A stretch of 64,000 nucleotides of DNA. Source: Burhinus oedicnemus (taxonomy: Eukaryota; Chordata; Aves; Charadriiformes; Burhinidae). Below the pieces are notes generated by a model. It saw nothing but the letters and a program-made list of their open reading frames with translations. It did no database searches and was not told the origin of the DNA. Of the stretch, positions 1 to 12,800 are shown piece after piece. The position numbers and the translations under genes are program-made. Every line of letters starts with the position of its first letter. The first letter of the stretch is position 1. The stretch is from the NCBI GenBank assembly GCA_008921705.1, contig VFFE01007518.1, positions 92,744 to 156,743 on the forward strand. Reading direction: 5' to 3'.

Positions 1-2977
1 TGTATCAAATTGCTGAAGCTGTTCCCTGAGAATTTCTGTCTGATTCTTTTTCTTCAATTTAGTATTTGGGACAGTGCAGTCTATAACCCCATAAGTTATG
101 CTTAAATGGTGAAATTCTTATTTGACTGCGGGACTATTCGGTGTGATTTTTCTTCTGCTTGTAGCTGTAATGGCATTATTTTCATGAACTGATGGTAGAT
201 CCTTCAATCCCAAATCAGATTGTCTTATCTCATGTTTCTATCTACAAGTCCCCAGTGATTCTAACATCAGATTTCTAACATTGAAACCACTCTTATTTTT
301 AGCTCTGTTGAACAATATGTTGACAACTAACAGTTCTTAGTTCAGTGATTCTATGTCTTAGTGTCAGTGTTAAAAACTAATCAGAGCTTTAGTCCACAGA
401 CTTGTTAGTAAATTCTCTCTCTGACTGAGGTTTCTAATTACCTGCCAGACCAGGCATTATGATTGCTATCAGTGATGTGCTTAAACTCCTACTTCCCTGA
501 AAATTACATTAATTGATGTTTTATGAAGTATGATTTGTGTTTGGTATGTTGGCATGTTGCTTTTTCACAAGATTTTGGCATGATAGGTTTGATATATGTT
601 AAGTTCTCTTTCACTGAAGCATTTTCAAGTGAGACTACCTCAGGGAAGTGAGAATAATAGTGTAGAAAAAGTACAAAGCTTTTTTTGTTCCCCCCACAGA
701 CCACATATAATCTGTATCATGTTTGTTTCAAGGAGATAAAATTTTCTGCGCCATCAATATAGGTTCTTTTATTTGGCCTGCTCTGTAGTTTCAACAGGCT
801 TTAATAGATTCTTTGATGTATACATTTATTTCAGACCAGTATAAGAAACCTTTGGCCCTTCTCTTTTAGATTTTTCATTCTGCAAGTGACCTACTTGTGT
901 TGGTTTTTTAGTTACTATTTTTATTTCCCATAACTTCTTAAGAATCATATTCTCATGTTTTAAAGCAAGATCTGATATTGAGAGAATCTGTAAACTGATG
1001 GGACATAATCGAAAGCACAGACATGACCATGCTGAGATAACAATTTTAATTGTTTTCTGCCAGCACTGGTTCTCATGCCTCCTTACAGCAGAATGAGTAT
1101 CTGTCCATGTGTGCTAAGAAATGGACTTCTATTTAAACTACAAGCTAGTCACATTATTTGAAACATTTTAACACTGCTGAGGTATAATATGCACTGGAAA
1201 GACCTTCACAGTATTAAGAGGGCATGGTAAAGAGCAAAATCAAGAGCATTTTTGTAGCTCAGTTCTACTTAAGGGAAACATAACAAGAAATCAATCCTAA
1301 TCTACCATTTATGAGATTTCTTAGAAGTTGTTCCTTTAACTCCAGTTCACTGTGTGTTTCTTGCCTTTCTTCCTTTCTTTTCCTCCCCTTAATTTCTGTC
1401 CTATTTTGACTGAAAATGCTCTGAAAGTGTGTATTTATTGATGGGGCAACTCTTGACTCATGACATCAGAGGGACAGTCTGGCTCCAAGCACGCTTGAAG
1501 AGCCATCTAATGGCAGCCCTAGTGGTCCTAGCCCTTGACCATAACCTCATCTGAAGCTTCACTTAGCCATCCTTGTCCCATAAAAAGCATTGTACTACTT
1601 CCTTCACATACCTCTTGTCCAGGTTTTGACCGTTATTTTTCTTTTGCATTATACGGGTGATTCAGAAAGATAAAAACAAAATCTAAAAAGGCAAGGTCCT
1701 GATACTGCCAAATTGTTTTACATAGGTTTCAGCACAGTCTGTGAGTGTTTTGTCATTGATGACACTGGGAGAAGAATTGGGCTCTACACGCTCATTGTAA
1801 TTCAGTGGCTCAGTTGAAGAGTGCACAGTGTCACTAATAAGCTCCCATCAGAGAACAGTAATGGGAAACTGGTTTCCTGCCACCAGCTGTGTACCTCACT
1901 GTGCCCTGCTACTGTTGAAAATGAAAATGACATATGAATTCTCCCGATCAGAACATATTATTGCAACATGCAGAAAGGAGCAAGTTTCATTTTCCACAAC
2001 AGTAAGGAAGATACACCGTAAAGGCTAAATGTTCCAAAGGACAGGTATCCTGGGTATACTCTGGGTAAAGGATAGGTGTCCTGGGGACACTTTGTATTAA
2101 AGAGAGCTGAGTGTCTGACAGCAAAGCGGGAATAGTCAGACGAGAGAAGCTGCATGAAACATTAAAGAAAAAAGCTAATTATGTGTTTAACTGAATCAAT
2201 GATAAACATGGGATTGTTAAGATTTCCTTATTGTTGTTTTGGTTTTGATTTGCTTTTTTGTTATTGTTGTTTCAGTTTTGGTTTTATTTTTTTGACTGAT
2301 TGATAGGCAGAGTCTTGGTCCTAAAAGGACAATCTTATTATTCATCTCAATCTACACCTTTCACACAAGATAAAATCTCAGAGGCGGGTATAGCTGCAAG
2401 CACTCTTTTCAGTGCCTCTGTAGGCTGCCTTTTGAAGGTTAGGTGAGCATCAAAATGTTACCTTTTGTTTTCTTTTTTGATTTTACTGTGTACCACGAGA
2501 TTCCATGTCTTCCCTTTTGAAGCTTGTGCTGTCTGTTGCTTCTGTGTTCCCTGTATCCCCTTCTAGTCTCCCTTGCTTTTTCTATCTCTCTTTAGCTTTT
2601 CTCTGCTCTTTGAGCTTTATCTGCACAATTCCTTGGAGCTTCATGCTGAAGAGACATGACTTGACTGCAAGTTTTCAAGAGTCACAAATGAAATGAGCTT
2701 AGGAACTCTGTGTCTCTTGATGCTAAGTGCAAAAAACTTTCCTAAATGCTGTAGTTTTGCCAGTCAATTACTGAAGCCTGTGACAAAAGCATGGAGTAAT
2801 AAAATTATGGGCAATAGTGAAAGGAATACCACAAAGTAGAAACAGTCTTGATTTAATGGAGAGGAGCATTATTGATTCCTGCCCTCCACAACAGAGCTTA
2901 AAAGCAAATAAAATCCATTACTTTCAGTGGCAAACGTTTTAAAAGCCACTGTCTGTGTAATGTTTCAAAACATACAT
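1..2977. other. AT-rich non-coding stretch, no gene seen
   Basis: I see no coding region, RNA gene or recognisable transposon here. All open frames are under about 70 codons and have no protein-like composition. Low-complexity T/G-rich sequence lies around 2221-2300, and a 31-bp imperfect repeat at 2039-2100 is listed separately. The segment around 1440-1580 is somewhat richer in GC and could be a very old repeat, but I cannot name it. Confidence 0.7.
2039..2100. repeat. Imperfect 31-bp tandem duplication
   Basis: Two adjacent units both begin GGAYAGGTRTCCTGGG and continue with similar sequence; the second starts 31 nt after the first (about 2039 and 2070). Several mismatches suggest an old local duplication. 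No function is evident. Confidence 0.55.
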
Positions 2978-3122
2978 GTCACCATCCCTAGATGTGTTTA
3001 AAAGTCGTGTAGATGTGGTGCTTAGAGACATGGTTTAGTGGCAGACCTGGTGGAGTAGGGTCAATGGTTGGACTAGGTGATCTTAAAGATCTTTTCCAAC
3101 CTAAACAATTCTATGATTCTAT
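2978..3122 (+). mobile_element. CR1 LINE, 3'-end fragment
   Basis: This is the extreme 3' end of a CR1 retrotransposon on the plus strand, about 145 nt. It starts in the last codons of ORF2 (the ACCATCCCTAGATGTGTTTAAA segment, whose CR1 form encodes a PSLEVFK-like stretch). It passes through the 3' UTR line 'TTGGACTAGGTGATCTTAAAG' and ends in TTCTATGATTCTATA, the CR1 terminal repeat. It is 5'-truncated, as usual for CR1. It lacks any reverse-transcriptase domain and cannot be autonomous. A nearly parallel 3' end occurs at 24175-24330. Confidence 0.92.
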
Positions 3123-3562
3123 ACTGCACTGGAGTTGCATTTTCTCTTTTCTTGTATATATCTGTCGTACCACGAACAAAATTTTACTGTTACACCATTA
3201 CAAGAACTAATTTCCTAATGATGCTAATCAGTATCTCCGTAGATGTAATTGCACCTGGGTTACCAGCTTGTCAAATCTTCTCAGCCAAACAGGGTCCAGC
3301 ATTTCAAAAATAAAATCTCCAAGGAAATCCTAGACCTTGCAGGAAATTATTTTGGACGCTTGAAAATTCCTGACTTTGATTGAACATCACTTTCAATCCT
3401 CGATGTGCAGCTAGGGAGAACCATGATCTTTGAAGTGTCTCTGTTTCAAGTAAATAAGACAAGATCATCTGAGCTCCTTCAAAAGCTATGGTTTACTTGG
3501 GGTGATCAGTTCAGGTTTCCCTTCTTTCTTCCACTTCTACATTGCATTTTCAGCAACATTGG

Positions 3563-3744
3563 AAGTACCTTCCCATGAAAGGTCCTTGCTGAATCAAACC
3601 TTGGAAAACTGCTGTACATTATCTCCACCTGTTCTTCACCTTCATTTTTAAAATGGCCTCTGTTTCTTCCTGCAGTAAAAGACACAGTAGAAAGTACCTT
3701 CCCATGAAAGGTCTTTGCTGAATCAAACCTTGGAAAACTGCTGT
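3563..3744 (+). repeat. 53-bp direct repeat pair, offset 129 bp
   Basis: The segment 3563-3615 recurs at 3692-3744 with one difference that I can see (C at 3584 against T at 3713). The copies share AAGTACCTTCCCATGAAAGG and end in TTGGAAAACTGCTGT. The spacer is about 76 nt and unrelated. The near identity implies a fairly recent local duplication. Confidence 0.9.
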
Positions 3745-3896
3745 GCTTTGGTAGCAGCAGAATGTCAGCCAGCTTTTACCCTCACATTCCTCACCTGAAG
3801 AGCAAGTATTGCCTTGGGCACAATGCTATAGGATTCTCTTGGGTAGAAGAATTTATAACCATAGGGTGTTACCTTCCAGTTCTCTTTCTTCTCCTC

Positions 3897-4085
3897 TATT
3901 TTCTCTTTGGTTTTGGGTTGGTGTTTTGTTTTTTGGTTTTGGGGGTTTTTTAGAGGGTGGGGTGGTTTGTGTGTGTCTTTGTTTCTTTGTTTGTTTTTCT
4001 CCTCTAGATCTTGAGGCATTATTTATAATGTACCCTGTACTTACTAATTTTTTTATGGAGGAAAAAAAAAAAAGAAAAAAAGAAG
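3897..4085. repeat. Low-complexity G/T-rich then A-rich tract
   Basis: The first part is almost only T and G, with G runs near 3914, 3938, 3954 and 3959. It is followed by TTTG-like repeats and, at 4061-4082, an A-rich tract. One long loop separates the first G run from the others, so quadruplex potential is modest. Confidence 0.7.
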
Positions 4086-5980
4086 TAATCTTTTGGTGTA
4101 AACCAGACTGCCTTACTACTTTGGATTATTGAAGCAAAGAACTGCTTGGTTTTACCAGAGAACCCAGGCAGCTTTTACTCCTGCATTAGTCAGCGTGGTA
4201 CGAGTGTTCCCAGTTATTTGACAGAAAGATGGCTGTGCAGCTGCACAATGTGCTATCTGCATTATAACTAGATCTGACTTTGCATACATACATATATGCT
4301 AGAGATATACTTCCCTGTGTACTCCCATACAGACTATTTGCAGATCTGTTATTTTCAATTATAGCAGATTTTTTTTTGGTATTTTACAAGATTGCATGCA
4401 AGGCAGAATGCTATTTAACCTAACAAAAGATGAAATCAAATTCCTCTCTGCCCTCTCACTGGAGGTTTGATCAGTGAGAGGAGCTTCTCATCCTTCCTGA
4501 AGGATCAGCACCAGAATAGGCTGTTCAAGGAGGCAACTAAGTCTATATAGTACTTGCCTGATCCAACCCTTACCCAACTTGCTTACACCTATCCATCTTT
4601 GAGGACCAATGAGAGATCTCACAGGCCTCTATCAGAATAGGTTTGTGAATAACTTTGCATATCATTACCTATTCCTACAAGCTTGTTGCAGGGAATTATC
4701 AGACAGGCACTCTGTTCCATGTAATGAATAAAATGGAATAAGCTGCACCACTACTCCCTTCACCATAGTATATTACAACTTCATGGAAAAAACGACTGAC
4801 ATTAGTTTACCTGAAATCCTCTTTGCAGACACTTTCTCCATTTTCCTCCACTGGCCTATTTTTATTTTTATTCTTATTGTTATTTTTTTCTCTTAACTGA
4901 ATAACCTCTAGCTATCAGAAATATCACTTTTGGAACTGGGTATAACATTTTTTGACATCCGCTGTTTTGCTTCGTAGTTATTAGAAATCAGAGTTGGTAT
5001 TTGTAATTGATAATTCTTTACAGCAAAACACTTAAGCTATGGAAAAGGCATATAGACTGCTAAAATTAACTTCCTCTAAGCACAACTTGTCTTATTTATC
5101 AAAATCCTATGGAGTTTCTAGGCTTCACAAGCCTTCTAGAAGTGTCATTTACACCTATGGCCACTTACATAAGGCAGTGCAAATTGTCTCTTCAGAATAC
5201 ATCCACTATACATCAAGTCTTCTGTTTCAGAGATTTGTTGGGAGCTTTTTGTAAGAGGTATTAATCTTTTTATAACTCTAATTTACTGATTTTATGACCA
5301 GTGCCTTTTCCAAGTACTGTCTTTAAATGACAAACTCTCAAAAATCTAGTCTTTCCTTTTGTAAACTCTATTTTCTTCTCTACCTTTTTTTAATCCTATT
5401 TCAGATGGAAGCTTAATGATAACAACTTTGGAGTCACATACATGGGTGACCTGCAGAAAACTATTACTCTCAGTGTGAGATTTATGAAGAATATAATTCA
5501 GTGGGCCATCAACAGCTGGTCCCTTCCTAGCATCTCAGAACTAGAAAGAGCTGACTCCAAATGTTTTTAACTTTTAACATTAAATGTTCACAAGACTTTG
5601 TAATTAATTATATATACTGGTTTTCAAGGTTTTGAGTGACCTTTCAAACATTTTGTTCTACAGAAATTAAGAATGTCTATTCTTCTGTATTTTATGCAAA
5701 ATGGAGACCATTTACATAAATGAAGAATAAGAACATTTAACATTATTGTGAAAAGTAAATGTATAAATATAAGTACATATGCACTCCTATATATATACAC
5801 AAAAATGTATATAATTCAAGTGTACAATTTTTCTCCTAGCCCTCTGTTTGGCATCATAATTTATAAACCAATTAATCCACTGTAGGTAACAAAAATCCAC
5901 TCTTCTAGTTAGAGCATCACCCTCCCTACCACTGATGTGCAAACATGCATTTATACAACTTATGCTTCTTGTTTTGAATT

Positions 5981-6189
5981 ATAGAATAATTGAATCATAT
6001 AGGTTAGAAAAGACCTTTAAGATCACCACTTCCAACCATAAACCTAATGCTGCCAAGTCCACCACTAAACCATGTCCTTAAGTGCCACATCTACATGTTT
6101 TTGAAATACCTCCAGGGATGGTGACTCAACCACTTCCCTGGGCAGCCTGTTGCAATGCTTGATAACCTTTCAGTGAAGACATTTATAAA
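5981..6189 (-). mobile_element. CR1 LINE, 3'-end fragment
   Basis: This is a minus-strand CR1 3' end. On the plus strand it begins with a decayed form of the terminal repeat (ATAGAATAATTGAATCATAT) and continues through the reverse complement of the CR1 3' UTR. It then reaches the end of ORF2 (CCAGGGATGGTGACTCAACC, then CCCTGGGCAGCCTGTTGCAA) and stops about 210 nt in. It is 5'-truncated without RT motifs. It is similar in type to the copies ending at 3122 and 24330. AT-rich low-complexity DNA adjoins the truncation point. Confidence 0.92.
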
Positions 6190-6571
6190 AATAAATTTAC
6201 TGAAAGAAATATTAAAAATTAAATTATTTAAAATAAATTTTGAAAAATAAAATATTGAAATAAAAGAGACATGAACAGACTTGACGAACGCATTTCAAAA
6301 TAGAACTCTTGTAGATCTAGATTCAAGTAAAAACAAAATCTTAAAATAAACCAAAAATTTATGGAAATTCTCCAATAATAACACAAATTTTGTCCATTCT
6401 GTTACCTAAAGATAACAGAGTTTTTAACCAGGTCTAATATGGTCACTAATGGTGATGCTAATCTTTCATTTAAAATCTCCCTAATTTAGACTTTTCTTCC
6501 TGTACAGAACAGATCTCTTAACTTTGTCCTCCATAAAGGAAATAAAGACTGTTCTTTGAGGTAATCTCAGG
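6190..6571. other. AT-rich spacer between two CR1 copies
   Basis: This is very AT-rich, particularly at 6186-6265 where A and T make up almost all bases. No gene or regulatory site is visible. Confidence 0.7.
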
Positions 6572-7380
6572 ACTAAGCTCAAGAAGTGGGCCAATGTGAA
6601 CCTCATGAGGATCAACAAGGAGGAGTGCAGGGTCCTGCACCAGGGTCGGGGCAACTCCCAGTATCAATACAGGCTGGGGGATGAAGGGACTGAGAGCAGC
6701 CCTGCCGAGAAAGACGTGGGGGTATTGGTGAATGAAAAGTTGGGCATGAGCTGACAATGTGTGCTCACAGCCCAGAAAGCCAACTGTATCCTGGGCTGCA
6801 TCAAAAGCAGTGTGGCCAACAGGTCGAGGGAGGTGATTCTGCCCCTCTAGTCTGCTCTGGTGAGACCCCACCTGGAGTATTGTGTCCAGCTCTGGAGCCC
6901 CCAGCATAAGAAGGACATGGGCCTGTTGGAGCAAGTCCAGAGAAAGGCCATGAAGATGATCAGAGGGTTGGAACACCTCTCGCATGAAGACAGGCTGAGA
7001 GAGTTGGGGTTGTTCAGCCTTGAGAAGAGAAGGCTCTGGGGATACCTTATAGTGGCCTTCCAGTACCTAAAGGGGGCCTACAGAAAAGAAGGGGACAAAT
7101 GTTTTATCAGGGCCTGTTGCAATAGGACAAGAGGTAAAGGCTTTAAACTAAAAGATGGTAGATTATAAGGAAGAAATTTTTTACAATGAGAGTGGTGAAA
7201 CGTTGGCACAGGTTGCCCAGAGAGGTGGTGGATGCCCCATCCCTGGAAACAATCAAGGTCAGGCTGGACAGGGCTCTGAGCAACCTGATCCAGTTGAAGA
7301 TGTCCCTGTTCATTGCAGGGGGGCTGGACTAGATGACCTTTAAAGGTTCCTTTCAACCCAAACTATTCTATGATTATATG
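6572..7380 (+). mobile_element. CR1 LINE, 5'-truncated, RT C-terminal part
   Basis: Plus-strand CR1 fragment of about 810 nt. It holds the part of ORF2 downstream of the catalytic RT motifs, including the CR1-typical segments '[11 protein letters not shown]' (near 6868) and '[15 protein letters not shown]' (near 7000), then the 3' UTR and a terminal TTCTATGATTATATG. The reading frame has a TGA near 6750 and a TAG at 6848-6850, and a shift near the 3' end, so it is dead. Positions 6575-6897 are almost identical to the opposite-strand copy at 18723-19046, including the same TAG codon, while the rest is more diverged. The long antisense frame over 6518-6985 is a shadow of this element. Confidence 0.95.
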
Positions 7381-8685
7381 ACTGTTACATTCTAGTATAT
7401 CTAGCATAACTTGAAAGCATAACTGATGAACATTAGCAACAGACTCTAGTCAATTACTCCCAAGATCATTGAGCAAGAAGCTTAACGGCGCTGATTAAAA
7501 TATCCATCTACCAAGTGTTCTTGACAGATGAGCTTAAGAAATGTGCAATAGAAAAGATAACATTAAGAGTGCCTTAAATGGGCCTGCACTTCTAATCAAT
7601 TTGTCAGTTACAGAACAATATAGAGGCTTAGATCTGTTTATATACAGTTACCTTATTAGAGCCATACGGGATGGATACAGCACGGGTGTGAGAGTTTTTG
7701 TGATTACATACATGCACTATGTCTTTGATGAGCTTCGCAATCATTGTGTTCATAAATAACCATTACTTTATTTATTGTGGTAGGAGAGGGTCATGTTTTC
7801 TGTCTTTGCACTCTTAAAGCTGCTTTCTAGCAGTATTTTTATAATCTGTGCAGAAGAAGTAAGATATACTTCTCTGGAACCTTTTAATTGTGGCCAATTA
7901 AACAGCAGGCCAAAATAGGAGGATTTAAGCTTCAAAATCCACAAGGGATTTGGAATGCACCGAATGTTTCTGGCTTTGTTCCATAGGGTGTGATGACACA
8001 AAAGGTTTTATATAAAATCTCACCTTATGCAGCAATTTCAACTCTTTAATCCTTGCTACTGGTTCATTTCTGTAGTTCTCTTCCCAAAATTAATCATCTA
8101 GACAAGGTAAGTTCAGGCTGTGACCGAAATATCCAAAAAGCTTTCTACAGTCCACTGTACCCCACAACATTTACAGTTAATGAGGCTAGTATACCAACCT
8201 TTATCTTATCAGTATTTGTATGTTTGTAATGAGAGATTTTATATGGTTTTTCACTGGTTTTAATGCTCTAATAGTTTTCTATTTTCTTGCTGTTCAAATA
8301 AATTTGATCTCTTCTTCTGTTATTCAAGTTATCATTTTTACTTGCAATTAATTTGTTTTATACTATTAATTTTATTTACACCCAAATTGTTCTAACTGTA
8401 AAAAAAATCCTTATATTTGTTTCACGCATCTAAAAACCAGCATTAATCTTGGAGGACTTGAATTCCTTCTTGTGTGGCTTGTTCCTTTTTTTCGAATAAC
8501 TGGACAACAGGTTCATCTCCTTCTGCATCTTCACTACAATGGACTGTAAAACCCAGTGTGACAATGAAAGTTTTCACTCTCAAATGACAGCATATAGGCA
8601 TTTTGTAGAAATGTTGATTTGTACAGGCCTTTTCCAGCCTAAAGAAACAAGTTATATGGTTTCATTTGCAAAATTTTTACAAAGT
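7381..8685. other. AT-rich non-coding stretch
   Basis: Unique AT-rich sequence between two CR1 copies. Open frames are below 80 codons with no recognisable motif. I see no RNA gene or regulatory signal. Confidence 0.7.
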
Positions 8686-9812
8686 GAATCATAGAACGGC
8701 TTGGGTTGGAAGGGACAGTGAGATCACCTAGTTCCAACGCCCCTGCGATGGCCAGGGACACCTTCCACTAGACCAGGCTGCTCAAAGCCCCATCCAACCT
8801 GGCCTTGAACACTTCCAGGGATGAGGCATCCACAAATTCCCTGGGCAACCTGTTCCAGTGTCTCGCCACCCTCACTGTAAAAAATTTCCTCCTTATATCT
8901 AATCTAAACCTACCCTCTTTCATTTTTAAACCATTACCCAATCAGCCTATCACTATGATGCCTGTGTAAAAAGTCCCTCTCCAACTTTCTTGTAGGCTTC
9001 CTTTAAGTACTGGAAGGCTGCTATGAGGTGTCCCTGGAGCCATCTCTTCTCCAGGCTGAATAACCCCAACTCTCAGCTCTGATCAGCTTCGTGGCTGGAG
9101 TTGCTGCAACTGGTTTATGTTCTCCATATGTCAGGGGCCCCAAAGCTGGATGCAGTATTCCAGGTGAGGTCTCACCAGAGCAGAGTAGAGGGGCAGAATC
9201 ACCTCCCTTGACCTGCTGGCCAAGCTGTTTCTGATGTAGCCCAGGATATGGTTGGCTTTCTGGGCTGCGAGCACACATCGTCAGGTCGTGTTGAGCATCT
9301 CATCAATCAACAGCCCCAAGTCCTTCTCCTCAGGACCGTCCTCAATCCATTTTCTGCCCAGCCTATATTTGTGCCTGGGATTGCCCCAACCCACGCGCAC
9401 CTTGGTCCCAGCTTTGCACTTGGCCTTGTTGCACTTCACAAGGTTCGCATAGGCCCACCTCTCAAGCCTGTCAAGGTCCCTCTGGATGGCATCCCTTTCC
9501 TCCAACGCGTCGACTGCACCACACAGCTTGACATCGCCGACAAAATTCTGAGGGTGCACTCAATCCCACTGTCCCTGTCATAGACAAAGATGTTAAACAG
9601 CGTCGATCCCAATACCGACCCCTGAGGAATGCCACTCATCACTGCTTGCCACTTGGATATCAAACTGCTGACCACAACTCTTTAAGCACAACCATCCAGA
9701 CAATTCTTTATCCACTGAGTGGTCCATCTGTCAAATCCATGTCTCTCCAATTGAGAGACAAGGATGTCGTGCGGGACAGTGTCAAACGCTTTGTACAAAT
9801 CCAGTTGAATCT
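8686..9812 (-). mobile_element. CR1 LINE, 5'-truncated, part of RT
   Basis: Minus-strand CR1 of about 1.1 kb. The plus strand opens with GAATCATAGAACGGCTTGGG, the CR1 3' end with a single decayed terminal unit, followed by the 3' UTR and ORF2 in reverse. Translation of the minus strand shows 'GIPQGSVLGSTLFNIF' (RT motif B and following strand, about 9585-9635) and the weak motif C region downstream, broken by frameshifts. It ends near 9812 within sequence for the segment before motif B, so motif A is lost. It is a dead copy. Confidence 0.95.
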
Positions 9813-12800
9813 GTTTTCATATTCCAGATTCCACAGAATTCATTATGGTCATAATCACAAAGTAATACATGATAAGAAAGTGATAGACATATGACAGTAA
9901 AGAAATATTAGTGAGATCAAGTCTTTATCTCCTACCTTTAACCCCACATACTCATATGTAACCGATACTCAGAGGGCTGCTGCTGCTGAGTCTAGTCACT
10001 GTAATGAATTCCTTATTCTCATGCTCTCTTTAAATAAATAACTTTGTAAAAAAGCTCAGTATCTCCTGGTATTGGAAATGAAGTTATATTAAATGCTGGA
10101 TTTAGGAATGCATTGGGTTTTTGTGTTTTGTTTTGTTTTTTTTAAATATCATTTTAAATTCCTTTACAGAAAAGCGTTGTCCTCTGAGGAGTAATTTCTC
10201 ACTGCTGCTGATATATCAAAACATGTAATTGACAAAGTAGAAAAAGAATCTTCATTGGGTTCAAGAAAGGAATTCTCCTCGATGGCGCTAGTACTAATGA
10301 AGGAAAAAATCCAAAATCGCTGAACAATTTATATTCTATATACTTCTTAGTATACAGCAAATTATCAGCTTAAGGCTTTTGGGATTCCAAATGTAGGTTT
10401 GCTAATATTAACAGTGTGTTAAAGCTGTGTTCATACCAAAGTGTTCAGTGATATGTAGTTATATATTTTGTCAGGAACTTCAAATTGGAAGCAAATGTAG
10501 TACCCTCATGTATTAAGGCCTGTCATTATTACACTGCCTTAAAATAGAAATTGCTTTGTGAGATACTGTTCTAATCAAAACAAAAAACCCAAGGAAATAT
10601 TCACATATTTCCTCTGAGGGATCCCACGAGGCAAAATAAGGGAAACATATATGAATGGCTGCACACAGTTTAACTTCTAACAAATATTGCCACTAGTTCT
10701 CTACAGCGAAATCTATGAGGCTCTACAACAAAGTTTTCTAGCCAGGTTGACTGTCTTAATAAATCATGAGCTTGTGGGGAAGTGAGAAAGCACTTCAGCA
10801 TTGAACAGCATGGACATTGGCACCTGGAGTTTTCCAGTACTATAAAACAATTCAAGAACAGAAAATTTCGTTTGACTAGGTAAAGGGAAAGAAACAATTT
10901 TTGTATATTTTTAGCTATTGGTAACTCTAAAAGAGTGAGAAAAGATCTGCACAGTAGTTCTCAATTGAGCCATTAGGGAACAGACCAAAGCACAAGAATA
11001 ACCCTGATTTATAAGATTCTTCAAGTACTATTCCTGAAAATAACAACTTCTACTATGCAGGTCAAGTCTGATAAACAAGTTAATGAGAAGAAAAAAGGCC
11101 AAAAAAATGTCTAATGAACATTCTTTAGAAATTAAGCAAATTTTGGTATGTGGTTTTAAGAACATAAATTTAAGCTCCTGTTTTCGAAAATACTGCCTGA
11201 GATGGGGAAGGTTGGCAGACAGATTATCTTTATCAAGATTGTCACTGGTGTCTCTTTAAAATGTTCCCTAGTGAACTTTTCTCATGCAAGGCAGTCAAAA
11301 AGTGAAATTTGGGAAAGATGACAAAGCAAACGAGGGAGTTGAATCCTCACAGATCAAAATTGAAAGGAAGGTCTGCTGAAGGACTAATGAAGAAAGACAC
11401 TGTGTCTTGCTCTATTTTTACCACAATAGCTAATCAGAATCCTAAACATGAGAGCAAAATAGTTCATAAATACATGTATGTCTATATCTTCCCTTGCCCC
11501 CCAAAATAATGGATTTCCCTATTGAGATGCCTGTTTAGCAATCATAGCAGAAAAGCCACAGACTGCGAATGAATCGTGACTCTTTCTCATGTTTCTATTC
11601 CTGTTAGTTTTCTACTACTTTTTATGGACTGGATGTTTACGTACACGCTTTAAATGTGCATTTTCAAAACCAAATCAGGGTAAGACAACATCTGCAAAAC
11701 AAACAGGCATGAAACATGTGAGTTGTATCAAAGTTAAGGATTATCAAATCAGCATTTGGAGGTTGCTTGAGAGTTTTTCTAAACAATTCCAAGAGCCACA
11801 GGGTGTAAGAATACCCACATCAATAGTACGGTCATTCTTTTGACATTGATTTTCAAAATATATGCCAAGCAATTTGCACTGTGTACTGTACAAATGTCAG
11901 TCAGAGATAGAAAGATGGCCACAAGGGATGACAGTGATAAAATGTTGCATAGTATCAAAATCCTAGCTTTGGTGGAAGAAAGATCAGCAACAGAAAAGTT
12001 AGGATTCTAATAAGGACCAAGGGGATCATAATTAAAGGGGGTAAATTTCACTTTTTCTCCTCCTTACCTCAGCTCATACTACCCCCACAAAGTCTTTGAA
12101 ATACAGAGTTAGTGACCATATTGAATTAACGACCACTAGCAGTCTCCTAGGTCGCATCTATTCCTCCTTTACATATTTCTGCATATGGAAAGAAACTGTC
12201 ATGATGCAAAACCACCAAATGGATCTTCCCACATTGTCAATCAGATGGAAATTGATTCTGCTTAAGAATATGACCTTATAAAATATCAATCTTTAGTTGC
12301 AATAGGTAAAAAAGATCAAGGTCTTTGGAGATCTAGATTTAAATGCACTTCAGTCTTAGATGCAGTAAATTTGTCTCATGATTTGTAGACATACATGAAG
12401 GTACATTTGGTAAAAATTACGGCTCCTGATGAAGAACAAATTAAAACTAGCAAATTACAAATTCATATGGAAAGCAAGACAGAAAAGACATGTTGGTTTT
12501 TTTAAAATTTTCAACCCATGCTGTTAGCCTCTAGACAGAACTTTCAGTTTCCCAGATCTGCACTTTAATGAATTTCTGTTTCAATGGAAAGTAGAAATAA
12601 CAAAAATTATAGTTCTTTCTTGAATAATGCAGTTAGGTATATCCTTACAGTGCCAAGGTTTAACAAACAAAGCAGTAGTTTCCAGTCATATGGTTATTGT
12701 ATTTCTAAGGTGTACAAACGAATGATTTCAAACATACACACACACTATATATAGAAAGAAGTATCATGCACACATACATAAAAAGAGAATATGCAAATAT

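Larger units (their letters stand above)
3123..5980. other. AT-rich non-coding stretch
   Basis: I see no gene. The stretch contains the 53-bp direct repeat pair (3563-3744) and a low-complexity G/T-rich then A-rich region (3897-4085), both listed separately. The rest is unique AT-rich sequence. A moderately GC-richer part at 4440-4620 could be an old repeat that I cannot classify. The reading frame at 3809-4132 runs through low-complexity DNA and is not credible as a gene. Confidence 0.65.

Noticed and set aside
3907..3965. G-quadruplex in the G/T-rich tract
   Set aside because: The first G run is separated from the others by a loop of more than 20 nt, so only three closely spaced runs exist.
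3809..4132. 107-codon plus-strand open frame
   Set aside because: Runs through a T/G-rich low-complexity tract and an A-rich tract; the Phe/Gly/Leu and Lys runs reflect base composition.
6518..6985. 155-codon minus-strand open frame
   Set aside because: Antisense of the plus-strand CR1 at 6572-7380. It matches the antisense frame at 18648-19199 only because both overlie the same CR1 block.
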